Positions 15,947 to 24,344 of a stretch of DNA of 38,289 bases are shown piece after piece. The notes below the pieces were generated by a model. The model was not told the DNA's origin, ran no database searches, and saw only the letters and a program-made list of their open reading frames with translations. The position numbers and the translations under genes are program-made. Source of the DNA: Betaproteobacteria bacterium (GTDB lineage: Bacteria; Pseudomonadota; Gammaproteobacteria; Burkholderiales; CAIKXV01); the NCBI GenBank assembly GCA_947458265.1, contig CANGYF010000026.1:1-38289 (forward strand), read 5' to 3'. The number at the start of each line of letters is the position of its first letter. The stretch's first letter is position 1.

Positions 15947-17035
15947 ATGCAAGCCATCATCCGACGCTGCCTGACCCGTTCTGCAGCGCGCCTCGCGCTG
16001 GCCACCGCGCTCGCCCTGTCCGTCCTGCTGGGCGCTGCACTGCCGGACGCAGCCCATGCGCAGAAGTGGTCCAGCGCTGCCCCGATCCCGGTCGGCGCCG
16101 AAGAGGTCTACGGCATCGCCGCCGGCGGCAAGCTCTACGTGTTCGGCGGCCTCGCGCCAGGCTGGAAGCCGATGGGCATGGTGTTCGAATACGACCCGGC
16201 AGGCGACCGCTGGACGCGCAAGCGCGACATGCCGGCCTTCCTGCACCACGTCGCGCTGGCCACGGTGAACGGGAAAATCTACATGTTCGGTGGCTTCGAA
16301 CTGCCGGCCAAGGGTGCGCCGGCCTGGGCGCCGGTGCGCACCACCTGGGAATTCGACCCGGCCACCGACACCTGGCGCCAGATGGCACCGGCCCCGATGG
16401 CGCGCGGTGCGCACAACGCGGTGGTGATCGACAACCGCATTCACCTGGTCGGCGGCGCCGGCCTGCATCCCGGCTCGAAGGAGACCGCGCTGCATCCGGC
16501 GCGTCCGCACCGGGCGCTGGGCACGCACGAGGTGTTCGATCCGGCGACCAATGCCTGGTCGACCCGCGCCGACATGCCGACCGCGCGCAACCATGCCGCC
16601 GCGGGCGTGGTGGATGGCCGCATCTACGTGATCGGCGGGCGCCTCGGCTCGGTGTTCATCACCACCGCGACCAATACCGACCTCGTCGAGGAATACGACC
16701 CGGCCACCGACAGCTGGGGACGGCTGCTCGCGCCGATGCCCAACCCGCGCAGCGCGGTGGCCTGGGGCGTACATGGCGGACGCATCTACGTGATCGGTGG
16801 CGAGGTGCGGCATCGCGACTACTGGGCGACGTTCGCGGCGGTCGATGCGTTCGACCCGAAGTCCAACAGCTGGACGCGCATGCCGCCGCTGCCGATGCCG
16901 CGGCACGGGCTCGCAGCGGACTTCATCGGCAACCGGCTGCACGTGGTGAGCGGACAGGTGCAATCGGGCACCAACACGCCGGGGCTGGTCGCGAACACCG
17001 ACCGACATGATGTACTGACGCTGGGCGGCAACTGA
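15947..17035 (+). CDS. Exported kelch-repeat beta-propeller protein
   Basis: 362 aa from the ATG at 15947, which has GGAGG 8 nt upstream; the frame is open to 15767 without a signal. A Sec signal peptide spans about 1-34 (LALATALALSVLLGAALP, ending at AHA-Q). The rest is about six kelch repeats with the GG and spaced Tyr/Trp pattern: GKLYVFGGLAPGW, GKIYMFGGFELP, NRIHLVGGAGL, GRIYVIGGRLGS and GRIYVIGGEVRH, each followed by a FDPATDTW-like strand. It probably folds into a periplasmic propeller that binds a protein or a metal centre. Its stop overlaps the next ATG (TGATG). A small CCCCGT-CCG-ACGGGG hairpin lies in the leader at 15890-15904. Confidence 0.88.
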   Translation: MQAIIRRCLTRSAARLALATALALSVLLGAALPDAAHAQKWSSAAPIPVGAEEVYGIAAGGKLYVFGGLAPGWKPMGMVFEYDPAGDRWTRKRDMPAFLHHVALATVNGKIYMFGGFELPAKGAPAWAPVRTTWEFDPATDTWRQMAPAPMARGAHNAVVIDNRIHLVGGAGLHPGSKETALHPARPHRALGTHEVFDPATNAWSTRADMPTARNHAAAGVVDGRIYVIGGRLGSVFITTATNTDLVEEYDPATDSWGRLLAPMPNPRSAVAWGVHGGRIYVIGGEVRHRDYWATFAAVDAFDPKSNSWTRMPPLPMPRHGLAADFIGNRLHVVSGQVQSGTNTPGLVANTDRHDVLTLGGN

Positions 17036-17604
17036 TGCATACGGGCGAGCGGCGGGCGGTGCTTGAGCGCGCTCGTACGGCGGAGGCACGCGCGGCAGCG
17101 GGGAGGACCCCTGCGGCCGTTCTGCTGCTCGTGCTGGCGTCCGTGATGCCGTCCGCTGCGTCCGCGCAGCCAGCCTCGCCGCCAGCGGGTGCCGCGGCGC
17201 CTGCTTCCAGGGCGATCGAGTGCGCCAGCGGCTTCCCCGGCGGATCGCGTGCCACGTCGGCCGGATACACGATCGCCTGGCGCGCCGATCCGCAGAAGAT
17301 CCCGGTCGGCCGCCACTTCGCCATCGACCTGCTGGTCTGCCCGAAGGCCGGGCCTGCCGGGGCTGCCGGGACTGGCACGGCGCCGGGTTCACCGGCCGCC
17401 GTGCCGGTAGCGGTAGCGGTCGATGCGCGCATGCCATCGCATGGCCATGGCATGAACTACAAGCCGACCCTGAAGCTGGTCGGCGAGAACCGCTACCGCG
17501 CCGAGGGGCTGATGTTCCACATGCCGGGGCAGTGGGAGCTGGTGTTCGACCTGCGCACCGGGGATAAGGTCGAGCGGGCCACCCAGGCGGTGACGGTCCG
17601 CTGA
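17035..17604 (+). CDS. Exported YtkA-like domain protein
   Basis: 189 aa. After a charged N-terminus, a hydrophobic segment (about 27-43, AAVLLLVLASVMPSAASA) acts as a signal peptide or anchor. The mature part holds a YtkA/FixH-like immunoglobulin-type fold: IPVGRHFAIDLLVCPK, then DARMPSHGHGMNYKP and GLMFHMPGQWELVFDLR. The Met/His cluster MPSHGHGM suggests copper or another metal, but this is inference. It is coupled on both sides by TGATG overlaps with the kelch and cytochrome peroxidase genes. The annotated ATG gives a long N-region; an internal start is possible. Confidence 0.75.
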   Translation: MHTGERRAVLERARTAEARAAAGRTPAAVLLLVLASVMPSAASAQPASPPAGAAAPASRAIECASGFPGGSRATSAGYTIAWRADPQKIPVGRHFAIDLLVCPKAGPAGAAGTGTAPGSPAAVPVAVAVDARMPSHGHGMNYKPTLKLVGENRYRAEGLMFHMPGQWELVFDLRTGDKVERATQAVTVR

Positions 17605-18929
17605 TGCGGGCCGTCGGCGCGAGCGCGATGCGGCTGCGCAGGCTCGCGCTCGCTGCGGCGCTGGGCGCCACCTGCGCCGCAGCGGGCTGGCCGCCCGGGG
17701 CGGTATCCGCGGCGGCCCTGGCGCCAGGGGCGCGGTCGTCGCCTGAATCGTCGCCCCTATCGTCGACCATCGCGTCGACCGCAGCCGACCCACGCCGGCC
17801 AGGGCGGATGGATGCCGACGTCCGGGACGCGATCCTCGGCCATGGCCCGTGGCCACCACCGCCGGTACGCGATCCGAGCAACCGGGTGGCTGCATCGGCT
17901 GCGGCGGCCGTGTTCGGCCGCACGCTGTTCTTCGATCCGCGGCTGTCGACCGACGGCACGATCGCCTGCTCCACCTGCCATCTGCCCGAGTTCGGCTACA
18001 CCGACCGGCGACCGGTCGGCATTGGACTGGCAACGACCGATCGCAACACCAAGTCGGTCGTCGATGCCCGCTTCAACCGCTGGTACGGCTGGTCCGGGGC
18101 GACCGACAGCCTGTGGGCGGCGAGCCTGCGGCCGCTGCTCGATCCGCGCGAGATGGGCAGCGCCGAGCGCCATGTGGTCGAGCGGCTGCGAAACGAGCCC
18201 GATCTCGCCGCCGGCTACCGGCGCGTGTTCCGCGAAAGCCCCGACCGCGTCGACGACGGCCGCCTGTTCGCGGATGTCGGCAAGGCCCTGGCCGCCTTCC
18301 AGAACACGCTGATCAGCCGCCGCAGCGCGTTCGACGACTATCGCGATGCACTCGCCCGCGGCGACCAGCGCGCGCAGTCACGCTACCCTGCCGACGCGCT
18401 GCGCGGCCTGCAACTGTTCGTCGGCCGCGCCCAGTGCAACCTCTGCCACCTCGGGCCGCAGTTCAGCAACGGCGAGTTCGACCGCGTCGGCATCAGCGTG
18501 CGTCGGCCGGACGGACGCATCGACTGGGGCCGGCACGACGGCATCAAGGCGCTGCAGTCGAGCCGTTTCTCGCTGCTCGGCCGGTTCAACGACGACCCGT
18601 CACGCTCGACTGCCGGCAGCACACGGCATGTCGCGCTGACTGCGGAAAACTACGGACAGTTCCGCGTTCCCAGCCTGCGCAACGTCGCCCGCACCGCGCC
18701 GTACATGCACGACGGCTCACTCGCCACCCTGACCGAGGTCGTTCGCCACTACTCCACGATCGACGCCGTGAAGCTGCACCTGGCGATGCCGCATGCACAC
18801 GGCGAACCGGGCGACGACCTGCCATCGCGCCCGATCGAGACCTTCCCGCGCACGCTCGACCTGACCGAACGCGAGATCGCCGACCTCGTCGCCTTCCTCG
18901 AGTCCCTCACCGAACGCCCGCGCCGCTGA
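17604..18929 (+). CDS. Di-heme cytochrome c peroxidase / MauG-family protein
   Basis: 441 aa. Periplasmic enzyme with an N-terminal signal (LRRLALAAALGATCAAAG). Two c-type heme sites are present: CSTCH at 122-126 and CNLCH at 278-282. Typical family blocks are LFFDPRLSTDGTIACSTCH, FRVPSLRNVARTAPYMHDG and LVAFLESL. Known members reduce hydrogen peroxide or modify partner proteins (MauG). The third gene of a fully overlapping operon with the kelch and YtkA-like genes, so the three likely act as one periplasmic module. The transcript ends at a REP-like inverted pair (18934-18984). Confidence 0.93.
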   Translation: MRAVGASAMRLRRLALAAALGATCAAAGWPPGAVSAAALAPGARSSPESSPLSSTIASTAADPRRPGRMDADVRDAILGHGPWPPPPVRDPSNRVAASAAAAVFGRTLFFDPRLSTDGTIACSTCHLPEFGYTDRRPVGIGLATTDRNTKSVVDARFNRWYGWSGATDSLWAASLRPLLDPREMGSAERHVVERLRNEPDLAAGYRRVFRESPDRVDDGRLFADVGKALAAFQNTLISRRSAFDDYRDALARGDQRAQSRYPADALRGLQLFVGRAQCNLCHLGPQFSNGEFDRVGISVRRPDGRIDWGRHDGIKALQSSRFSLLGRFNDDPSRSTAGSTRHVALTAENYGQFRVPSLRNVARTAPYMHDGSLATLTEVVRHYSTIDAVKLHLAMPHAHGEPGDDLPSRPIETFPRTLDLTEREIADLVAFLESLTERPRR

Positions 18930-18933
18930 CCAG

Positions 18934-19024
18934 AAAAACCGTGTCTGACCCGGGTTTCCTAAAATCCGGGTCAGACACGGTTTTCCGGAAAATCGTCTCT
19001 GACCCGGATTTTCGACCCGGATTA
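18934..19024. repeat. REP-like locus 4: three alternating units, possible bidirectional terminator
   Basis: Units are at 18934-18957 (-), 18961-18984 (+) and 18988-19012 (-), with a fragment gacccggatta at 19014-19024. The first two form a hairpin of about 23 bp with a 3-nt loop and one mismatch, followed on the plus strand by TTTT; the second and third form an alternative hairpin. The third unit carries the GAGACGA variant. The locus lies between convergent genes (the peroxidase ends at 18929, the amidase at 19037), so it can serve as a terminator for both. Confidence 0.9.
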
Positions 19025-19036
19025 TCGCGGCAGGGG

Positions 19037-20221
19037 CTAGGCGAGCTTGCGGGCGAGGTCGAGCAGGAGGGTGTCGTTGCCGCGCCCGGCGATCAGCGAC
19101 AGGCCGAGCGGACAGCCGTCGAGCGTGGCCATCGGCAGGCTGACCTGAGGCAGGCGAGCGAGACCGGCGATGCAGAGGATCGCCAGCGCACGCGCGCGGA
19201 AGTCGTCGATCTCGGCCGAGGGCGCGCCGATCTTCGGGGCGATGCCGGGCGAGGTCGGCAGCACCAGCACGGCATTGCCGGCGAGCAGGCGTTCCATCCG
19301 GCGTGCGATCTCTTCGCGCTTGGACGCTGCGGCGAGCAGCATGCCGCGGTCGACGGTCGATGCCCAGGCAAAACGTTCCTTCACGCCCGGGCCGATCTGC
19401 GGCTTGTGTTCGGTGATCCAGGCCCCGAGCGACTGCCAGGCCTCGTGCGCCTGGACCACGCGGAAGACGTTCATGCCCCAGTCATCGAGTCCTTCGGCTG
19501 CGAGGGTCACGGCCTCGGCCTTGCCGAGCATCGACTCGACCTTGGCAACCGCCGCCTGCAGCGCGGCACCGACCGGCGCGCCCGCCCGCTCGAACGCGTC
19601 GGACGCCAGCAGCAGCCGGCCCGGCGTGGCGGCCGGCGCCGTGTCGCCAAGCAGCACCCGCCCGACCTTCTCCAGCGCGGCGGCATCGCGGGCGAACCAG
19701 CCAGCGGTGTCGAACGACGGCCCAAGCGGACAGGCGCCGTCGAGCGACACGCGCCCATGCGACGGACGCATGCCATACAGGCCACAGAAGCTCGCCGGCA
19801 GGCGCACCGAACCACCGGTGTCGCTGCCCAGCGCGAAGTCGACCAGCCCAGCGGCAGTGGCCGCGGCCGATCCGCTCGACGAGCCACCGGTGTCGCGTCC
19901 CGGCGCGTTCGGGTTGAGCACCGATCCGTAATGGACATTCTCGCCGTTCAGACTGTAGGTGAGCTCGGCGGTCTGGGTCTTGCCGGCCAGTGACGCACCC
20001 GAATCGACCAGCTGCTGGACCGCCACCGCGGTGCGCGCAGCCGGGCCATGCGTCTCGAGCCAGGTCGGGCTGCCGAAGGTCACCCGGTGTCCGGCGACGT
20101 CGTAGATGTCTTTCGCACCGAAGGTCAGCCCGGCGAGCGGACCGGACGTCGCACCGGCGAGCTCGGCATGGGTTTCGCGGACGAAGGCATTGAAGGTATC
20201 GCGGTCGAGGATCGAGGGCAT
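19037..20221 (-). CDS. Amidase-signature family amidase
   Basis: 394 aa. Cytosolic amidohydrolase of the GatA/AS superfamily, which cleaves amides to acid and ammonia. The Ser-cisSer-Lys triad is visible: Lys37 in LTFGAKDIYDVAG, Ser114 in DTGGSSSGSAAA and Ser138 in GSDTGGSVRLPAS. The C-terminal motif PQVSLPMATLDGCPLGLSLI is typical of shorter amidases. No ribosome site is obvious at the ATG. It starts 25 nt after the amidohydrolase gene, so they probably share a transcript. The substrate is unknown. Confidence 0.9.
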   Translation of the reverse strand: MPSILDRDTFNAFVRETHAELAGATSGPLAGLTFGAKDIYDVAGHRVTFGSPTWLETHGPAARTAVAVQQLVDSGASLAGKTQTAELTYSLNGENVHYGSVLNPNAPGRDTGGSSSGSAAATAAGLVDFALGSDTGGSVRLPASFCGLYGMRPSHGRVSLDGACPLGPSFDTAGWFARDAAALEKVGRVLLGDTAPAATPGRLLLASDAFERAGAPVGAALQAAVAKVESMLGKAEAVTLAAEGLDDWGMNVFRVVQAHEAWQSLGAWITEHKPQIGPGVKERFAWASTVDRGMLLAAASKREEIARRMERLLAGNAVLVLPTSPGIAPKIGAPSAEIDDFRARALAILCIAGLARLPQVSLPMATLDGCPLGLSLIAGRGNDTLLLDLARKLA

Positions 20222-20246
20222 GGCAGTCGCGGTAGTGGACGGGAAC

Positions 20247-21482
20247 TCAGGGACGATGGAGGGTAACCGGCTGCCGGGAAAAGGTCATCCGCCCGCGCTT
20301 GAAGCCCATCAGCACCGGCGGCAGCTCGGCGACCGCATGCTCCGGTGCGGTGGTGTCGATCACGACGAGGTCCGCGGAGAGGCCCACCTCCACACCGTAG
20401 TCGGCCCGGCGCAACAGCCTGGCCGAGCGGCGGGTGACCATGTCGAAGCACTCGCGGATGTCATCTCGCCGGCCGACATGGCAGACGTTCGCGTACAGGT
20501 TGGCCATGCGCAGCAACGAGCAGTCGCCGAACGGCGTGAACGGATTCAGGATGTTGTTGCTCGACAGGTTGCCGTTGACCCCGTGCGCCAGCAGCTCGTG
20601 CACCGGCAACACGCAGCGCAGCTTCTGGTATGCGCGGTCGCGGCCCATCAGGTAGAGGTCGGTGGCCGGCAGCACCGTGACCGCCACGCCGGAATCGGCC
20701 AGCCGCTGCGCGATGCGCGCGAAGCGTTCCGGCTCGACCATCGCCAGCTTGGTCACGTGCCCGATCGCCACCCGGCCGCCGTAGCGGTGCTTCTCGGTCA
20801 TGTCGCACACGTACTCGATGTCCATGTGGTCGGTGGCCATGCCGAAGTCCAGGTGCATGTCGATGTCCGCGTCGAACTCGCGTGCGATCTCGAAGATGCG
20901 ATCGATCTGCGCATGCGGGTCGGAGTCGCAGTAGGGTGCCGCCCCGATCACGCTCGCGCCCTGCTTCATGGCGGCCACGAGCAGTTCATCGGTCCCCGGG
21001 TTGCTGATAAGCCCCTCCTGGGGGAACACGCAGACCTCGATTTCGATCGCCCAGCGATACTCCTGCACCAGCGCGAGCACGCCCTCGAATCCGCGCAGCC
21101 CGACCACTGGGTCGACCTCGACATGGGTGCGCATCACGCCGGTGCCCTGCGCGATCGCCTTCTCAAGCGTACGCCGTGCGCGTTCGGTCACGTCCTGTTC
21201 GGTGAACGCCTTCTTCTGCAGCGCCACCTGCGCGATCGCCTCGTCGAGCGTGCCCTGCTCGGACGTGCAGCGGTCCAGGATGCAGCTCTTGTCGAGGTGG
21301 ATGTGGGTTTCCACGAAGCTCGGCGAGACCAGCCTGCCCTCGACGTCGATCGACTGCGCCGCCGGCGTGCCGATCGCGCCCGGAGGTTCGATCGCGACGA
21401 TGCGCCCCGCCTCGATGCCGATGTCGAAGGTCGCCTCATAGTCACGTCCGAGGACGCGTGCGTTGCGCAGCAGGGTATCCAT
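20247..21482 (-). CDS. Cytosine-deaminase-like amidohydrolase
   Basis: 411 aa from the ATG at 21482, with AAGGA 9 nt upstream; the frame is open to 21884 but crosses the REP-like repeats. Metal-dependent amidohydrolase of the CodA/TrzA type. Metal ligands are visible in ETHIHLDKSC, RTHVEVDP and AIGHVTKL, with the late Asp region HGVNGNLSSNNILNPF close to the family's usual GxDN motif. Members deaminate cytosine, isoguanine and similar rings, or hydrolyse cyclic amides. The neighbouring amidase fits a pathway that releases ammonia from an N-containing compound. An inverted REP-like pair forms most of its 5' leader. Confidence 0.85.
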   Translation of the reverse strand: MDTLLRNARVLGRDYEATFDIGIEAGRIVAIEPPGAIGTPAAQSIDVEGRLVSPSFVETHIHLDKSCILDRCTSEQGTLDEAIAQVALQKKAFTEQDVTERARRTLEKAIAQGTGVMRTHVEVDPVVGLRGFEGVLALVQEYRWAIEIEVCVFPQEGLISNPGTDELLVAAMKQGASVIGAAPYCDSDPHAQIDRIFEIAREFDADIDMHLDFGMATDHMDIEYVCDMTEKHRYGGRVAIGHVTKLAMVEPERFARIAQRLADSGVAVTVLPATDLYLMGRDRAYQKLRCVLPVHELLAHGVNGNLSSNNILNPFTPFGDCSLLRMANLYANVCHVGRRDDIRECFDMVTRRSARLLRRADYGVEVGLSADLVVIDTTAPEHAVAELPPVLMGFKRGRMTFSRQPVTLHRP

Positions 21483-21498
21483 CTCGCCATTCCTTCCG

Positions 21499-21566
21499 AA
21501 AATCCGGGTCAGAGACGGATTTTCCGGGAAAATCCGTCTCTGACCCGGATTAAGACCCGATTTTCG
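21499..21566. repeat. REP-like locus 5: inverted pair between divergent genes
   Basis: Units 21499-21523 (+) and 21529-21552 (-) pair over about 23 bp around the loop CCGGG. Each unit is also a palindrome: the first has perfect arms AAAATCCG and CGGATTTT around GGTCAGAGA. A fragment gacccgattttcg follows at 21554-21566. The locus is the gap between the amidohydrolase (start 21482, -) and the gamma-glutamyltransferase-like gene (start 21614, +), so it lies in the promoter or leader of one or both. Confidence 0.92.
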
Positions 21567-21613
21567 TTTGACGGTAAGCTCGGGGCAGGCTTCATCCACT
21601 GCGGAGCGGCATC

Positions 21614-23215
21614 TTGGCGATCCAGACTTCCCGCGCGACGCGCGGCATGGCGACTGCGCCCCATTCCCTCGCGAGCGAGTCGGCCATCGCGGTGATGCGC
21701 GAAGGCGGCAATGCGGTCGAGGCGATGATCGCGGCGGCTGCGACCATCTCGGTGGTCTACCCGCACATGAACGGCATCGGCGGGGACGCGTTCTGGCTGG
21801 TGCACGAGCCGGGCAAGCCGGTGACGACGATCGATGCCTGCGGTCCTGCCGCGATGGCCGCGAGCCGGGACTGGTACGCCGCACGCGGCGTGCAGTCGAT
21901 CCCGTTTCGCGGGCCGATCGCTGCGAACACGGTCGCCGGGACGATTGCTGGCTGGGGACTGGCGCAGCAGTTGTCGGCGCAGCGCTTCGGCGGCCGCCTG
22001 CCGCTGTCGCGGCTGCTCGCAGATGCGATCCACTACGCGGCGCATGGCCATGCAGTCACCCACAGCTACACCAACACCACGCGCACCAAGCTCGCAGAGA
22101 TCCGCGACCAGCCCGGGTTCGCCAGCCGCTTCATGCCGGGCGGCGAGATACCGCAGCCGGGCACGCTGATGGTGCAGTCGAAGATCGCGGCGACGCTGTC
22201 GCGCATCGCGCAGGCTGGCACCGACGACTTCTATCGCGGCGAACTGGCGGCCAGCATCGCCGCCGACCTGAAGGCGCTCGGCAGTCCGGTCGCCGCCACC
22301 GACCTCGCAGCCTATCGCGCCACCGAGCGGCCGCCGGTCCACCTCGCCCACTCGCGCGGCACGCTGTACAACATGGCCCCGCCGACGCAGGGCATGGTGT
22401 CGCTGGCGATCCTCGGCATCGCAGATCGCCTCGGGCTGGAGACTGTACCCGCCGACAGCGCCGACTACCTGCACCGGATGGTCGAGGCGACCAAGCAGGC
22501 GTTCTTCATGCGCGACCGGCATGTCACCGATCCGAAGTACATGACGGTGGACCCGCAGTCGCTGCTCACGCCGGACGAGATGGATCGCCGCGCCTCACGC
22601 ATCGACCTCGCCCGCGCACTGCCGTGGCCGGCACCGCAGCCGCCCGCCGATACGGTCTGGATGGGCGTGATCGACGGCTCGGGCCGCGCGGTCAGCTTCA
22701 TCCAGAGCATCTACCACGAGTTCGGCAGCGGCATCGTCCTCGACGGCACCGGCATCAACTGGCAGAACCGCGGCGCGTCGTTCTCGCTCGATCCGTCCGC
22801 ACTGAACACCCTGGAGCCGGGCCGCAAGCCGTTCCACACGCTGAACCCGGCGATGGCCCACCTGTCCGACGGCCGGGTGATGGTCTACGGCACGATGGGT
22901 GGCGAGGGCCAGCCGCAGACCCAGGCAGCGGTGTTCACCCGGCACGTGGTGTACGGCCAGGACCTGCAGGCGGCGATCAGCGCACCGCGCTGGCTGCTCG
23001 GACGCACCTGGGGCCAGGCCACGCAGTCGCTGAAGGTCGAGTCACGCTTCGATCCGGCGCTGGTCGATGCATTGCGCGCGATGGGCCACGAGGTCGAGGT
23101 GTACGGCGCGTTCGACGAGACCATGGGCCATGCGGGCGCGATCGTCGCGCACCCGGGCGGGGTGCTCGAGGGGGCGAGCGACCCTCGCAGCGACGGGGCG
23201 GCAATCGGCTGGTAG
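21614..23215 (+). CDS. Gamma-glutamyltransferase-family protein
   Basis: 533 aa from a TTG at 21614 (GGAG about 8 nt upstream); an ATG at 21647 is an alternative. N-terminal nucleophile hydrolase that is normally self-cleaved to expose a threonine; here Thr347 in PADTVWMGVIDGSGRAVS is the likely nucleophile. Other blocks are REGGNAVEAMIAAAATISV, GIGGDAFWLV and TMGGEGQPQTQAAVF. No signal peptide is seen, so it is probably cytosolic, like the YwrD-type members. Proteins of this branch often act on acylated amines or cephalosporin-like amides rather than glutathione. It is divergent from the amidohydrolase-amidase pair. Confidence 0.9.
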   Translation: MAIQTSRATRGMATAPHSLASESAIAVMREGGNAVEAMIAAAATISVVYPHMNGIGGDAFWLVHEPGKPVTTIDACGPAAMAASRDWYAARGVQSIPFRGPIAANTVAGTIAGWGLAQQLSAQRFGGRLPLSRLLADAIHYAAHGHAVTHSYTNTTRTKLAEIRDQPGFASRFMPGGEIPQPGTLMVQSKIAATLSRIAQAGTDDFYRGELAASIAADLKALGSPVAATDLAAYRATERPPVHLAHSRGTLYNMAPPTQGMVSLAILGIADRLGLETVPADSADYLHRMVEATKQAFFMRDRHVTDPKYMTVDPQSLLTPDEMDRRASRIDLARALPWPAPQPPADTVWMGVIDGSGRAVSFIQSIYHEFGSGIVLDGTGINWQNRGASFSLDPSALNTLEPGRKPFHTLNPAMAHLSDGRVMVYGTMGGEGQPQTQAAVFTRHVVYGQDLQAAISAPRWLLGRTWGQATQSLKVESRFDPALVDALRAMGHEVEVYGAFDETMGHAGAIVAHPGGVLEGASDPRSDGAAIGW

Positions 23216-23221
23216 GGCTGG

Positions 23222-23256
23222 GGGCTGACCCCAGGGTCAAACCCCAACGTCAGCCC
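23222..23256. terminator. Hairpin between convergent genes
   Basis: GGGCTGAC (23222-23229) pairs with GTCAGCCC (23249-23256); the 19-nt loop could add CCCC/GGGT pairing. It sits between the gamma-glutamyltransferase-like stop (23215, +) and the Bug stop (23283, -). No T-run follows, so it is a weak or Rho-assisted terminator at best. Confidence 0.45.
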
Positions 23257-23282
23257 TGCGGCGCGGGCTGGTTGTGCGAAGG

Positions 23283-24293
23283 CTATTCGACCCGCGCGCC
23301 CGAGGCCTTGACGATCTTCGCAATGCGATCGACCTCGCTTCGGATGAAGCGATCGAACTCCTCCGGCGTGCTGTAGCGGGGATCGACGCCCTGCCCGAGC
23401 ATCCGCTCGCGCACCTCGGGCAGTTCAAGCACGCGTCGCACCTCGGCGCTGATCAGGTTGACCACCGGCCTGGGCGTCTTCGACGGCGCAAGAATACCCA
23501 GCCAGAGGTCGAACTCGAAGCCAGGAAGTCCGGCCTCAGCCACGGTCGGCAGTTCCGGCAGCGCGGGCGCCCGCCGCTGCGTGCTCACCGCCAGCGGCAG
23601 CACGCGCCGGTCGCGCACGAACGGTAGCGCGGGGGACAGCGGCGCGAAGAACATCTGGACACGGTTGGACGCGACGTCGTTGAGCGCCTCAGGCGTACCC
23701 TTGAACGGCACGTGCACGATGTCGATGCTGGCGGCAAGCTTGAACTGCTCGCCGTTCAGGTGCGTGCCCGTGCCGATGCCGGCAGAGGCGAAATTGAGCT
23801 GGCCGGGCCTGGACTTCGCCAGCGCGATCAGGTCGCGCAGGTTCTTCGCGGGCACCTCCGGCGACACGACCAGCACGTTGGGCGTGCTGCCCACCTGGGC
23901 CACGCCCGCGAAGTCCTTCAGCGTATCGAATGGCAGCTTCGCGTAGAGCGACGCGTTGACCGCATGCGAGATCGAGTTGAGCATCAGCGTGTGCCCGTCG
24001 GGCTGCGCCGACACCAGCATGTTACCGGCCACTGTGCCACCCGCGCCGGGGCGGTTGTCCACCAGCACCTGCTGGCCCCAGTTCTCGCTCATGCGCTGGC
24101 CAAGCAGCCGCGCGACGATGTCGGTCTGGCTGCCCGCCGAAACGGGGATCAGCACGCGCACCGGGCGCTGCGGAAAAACGGCTGATGCCGGCTGCGCAAG
24201 GACCGGCATCGCAGCGGCGAGACCGGCACCCAGACCCATGAACAGCACCGACGCGCGTGCACGCCGCGGGCGTGCGGGCAGAAGCCCTTCCAT
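23283..24293 (-). CDS. Bug/TctC-family periplasmic substrate-binding protein
   Basis: 336 aa. Signal peptide over about 1-38 (VLFMGLGAGLAAAMPVLAQ), then the tripartite-tricarboxylate receptor domain: FPQRPVRVLIPVSAGSQTDI, VDNRPGAGGTVAGN, and FKGTPEALNDVASNRVQMFF. Bug proteins bind small carboxylates or amides for TTT transporters; many are orphans, and no TctA/TctB genes are adjacent here. The ATG has GGAGGAGG upstream. It is the last gene of the row starting with the dehydrogenase at 26418, so its ligand is probably the substrate of that cluster. Confidence 0.93.
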   Translation of the reverse strand: MEGLLPARPRRARASVLFMGLGAGLAAAMPVLAQPASAVFPQRPVRVLIPVSAGSQTDIVARLLGQRMSENWGQQVLVDNRPGAGGTVAGNMLVSAQPDGHTLMLNSISHAVNASLYAKLPFDTLKDFAGVAQVGSTPNVLVVSPEVPAKNLRDLIALAKSRPGQLNFASAGIGTGTHLNGEQFKLAASIDIVHVPFKGTPEALNDVASNRVQMFFAPLSPALPFVRDRRVLPLAVSTQRRAPALPELPTVAEAGLPGFEFDLWLGILAPSKTPRPVVNLISAEVRRVLELPEVRERMLGQGVDPRYSTPEEFDRFIRSEVDRIAKIVKASGARVE

Positions 24294-24344
24294 GATCTTC
24301 CTCCTCCGTTTACCGATGACCCGGTGGATCCGGGTTCCTCTGGT

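Noticed and set aside
15818-17974. Long minus-strand open frame (over 700 codons)
   Set aside because: It is antisense to the kelch, YtkA-like and peroxidase genes, which have signal peptides, domains and ribosome sites; the antisense translation has none.
21567-21596. Plus-strand TTGACG followed by TTCATC as a promoter for the gamma-glutamyltransferase-like gene
   Set aside because: The -35 is fair but the -10 is poor; not distinguishable from chance.
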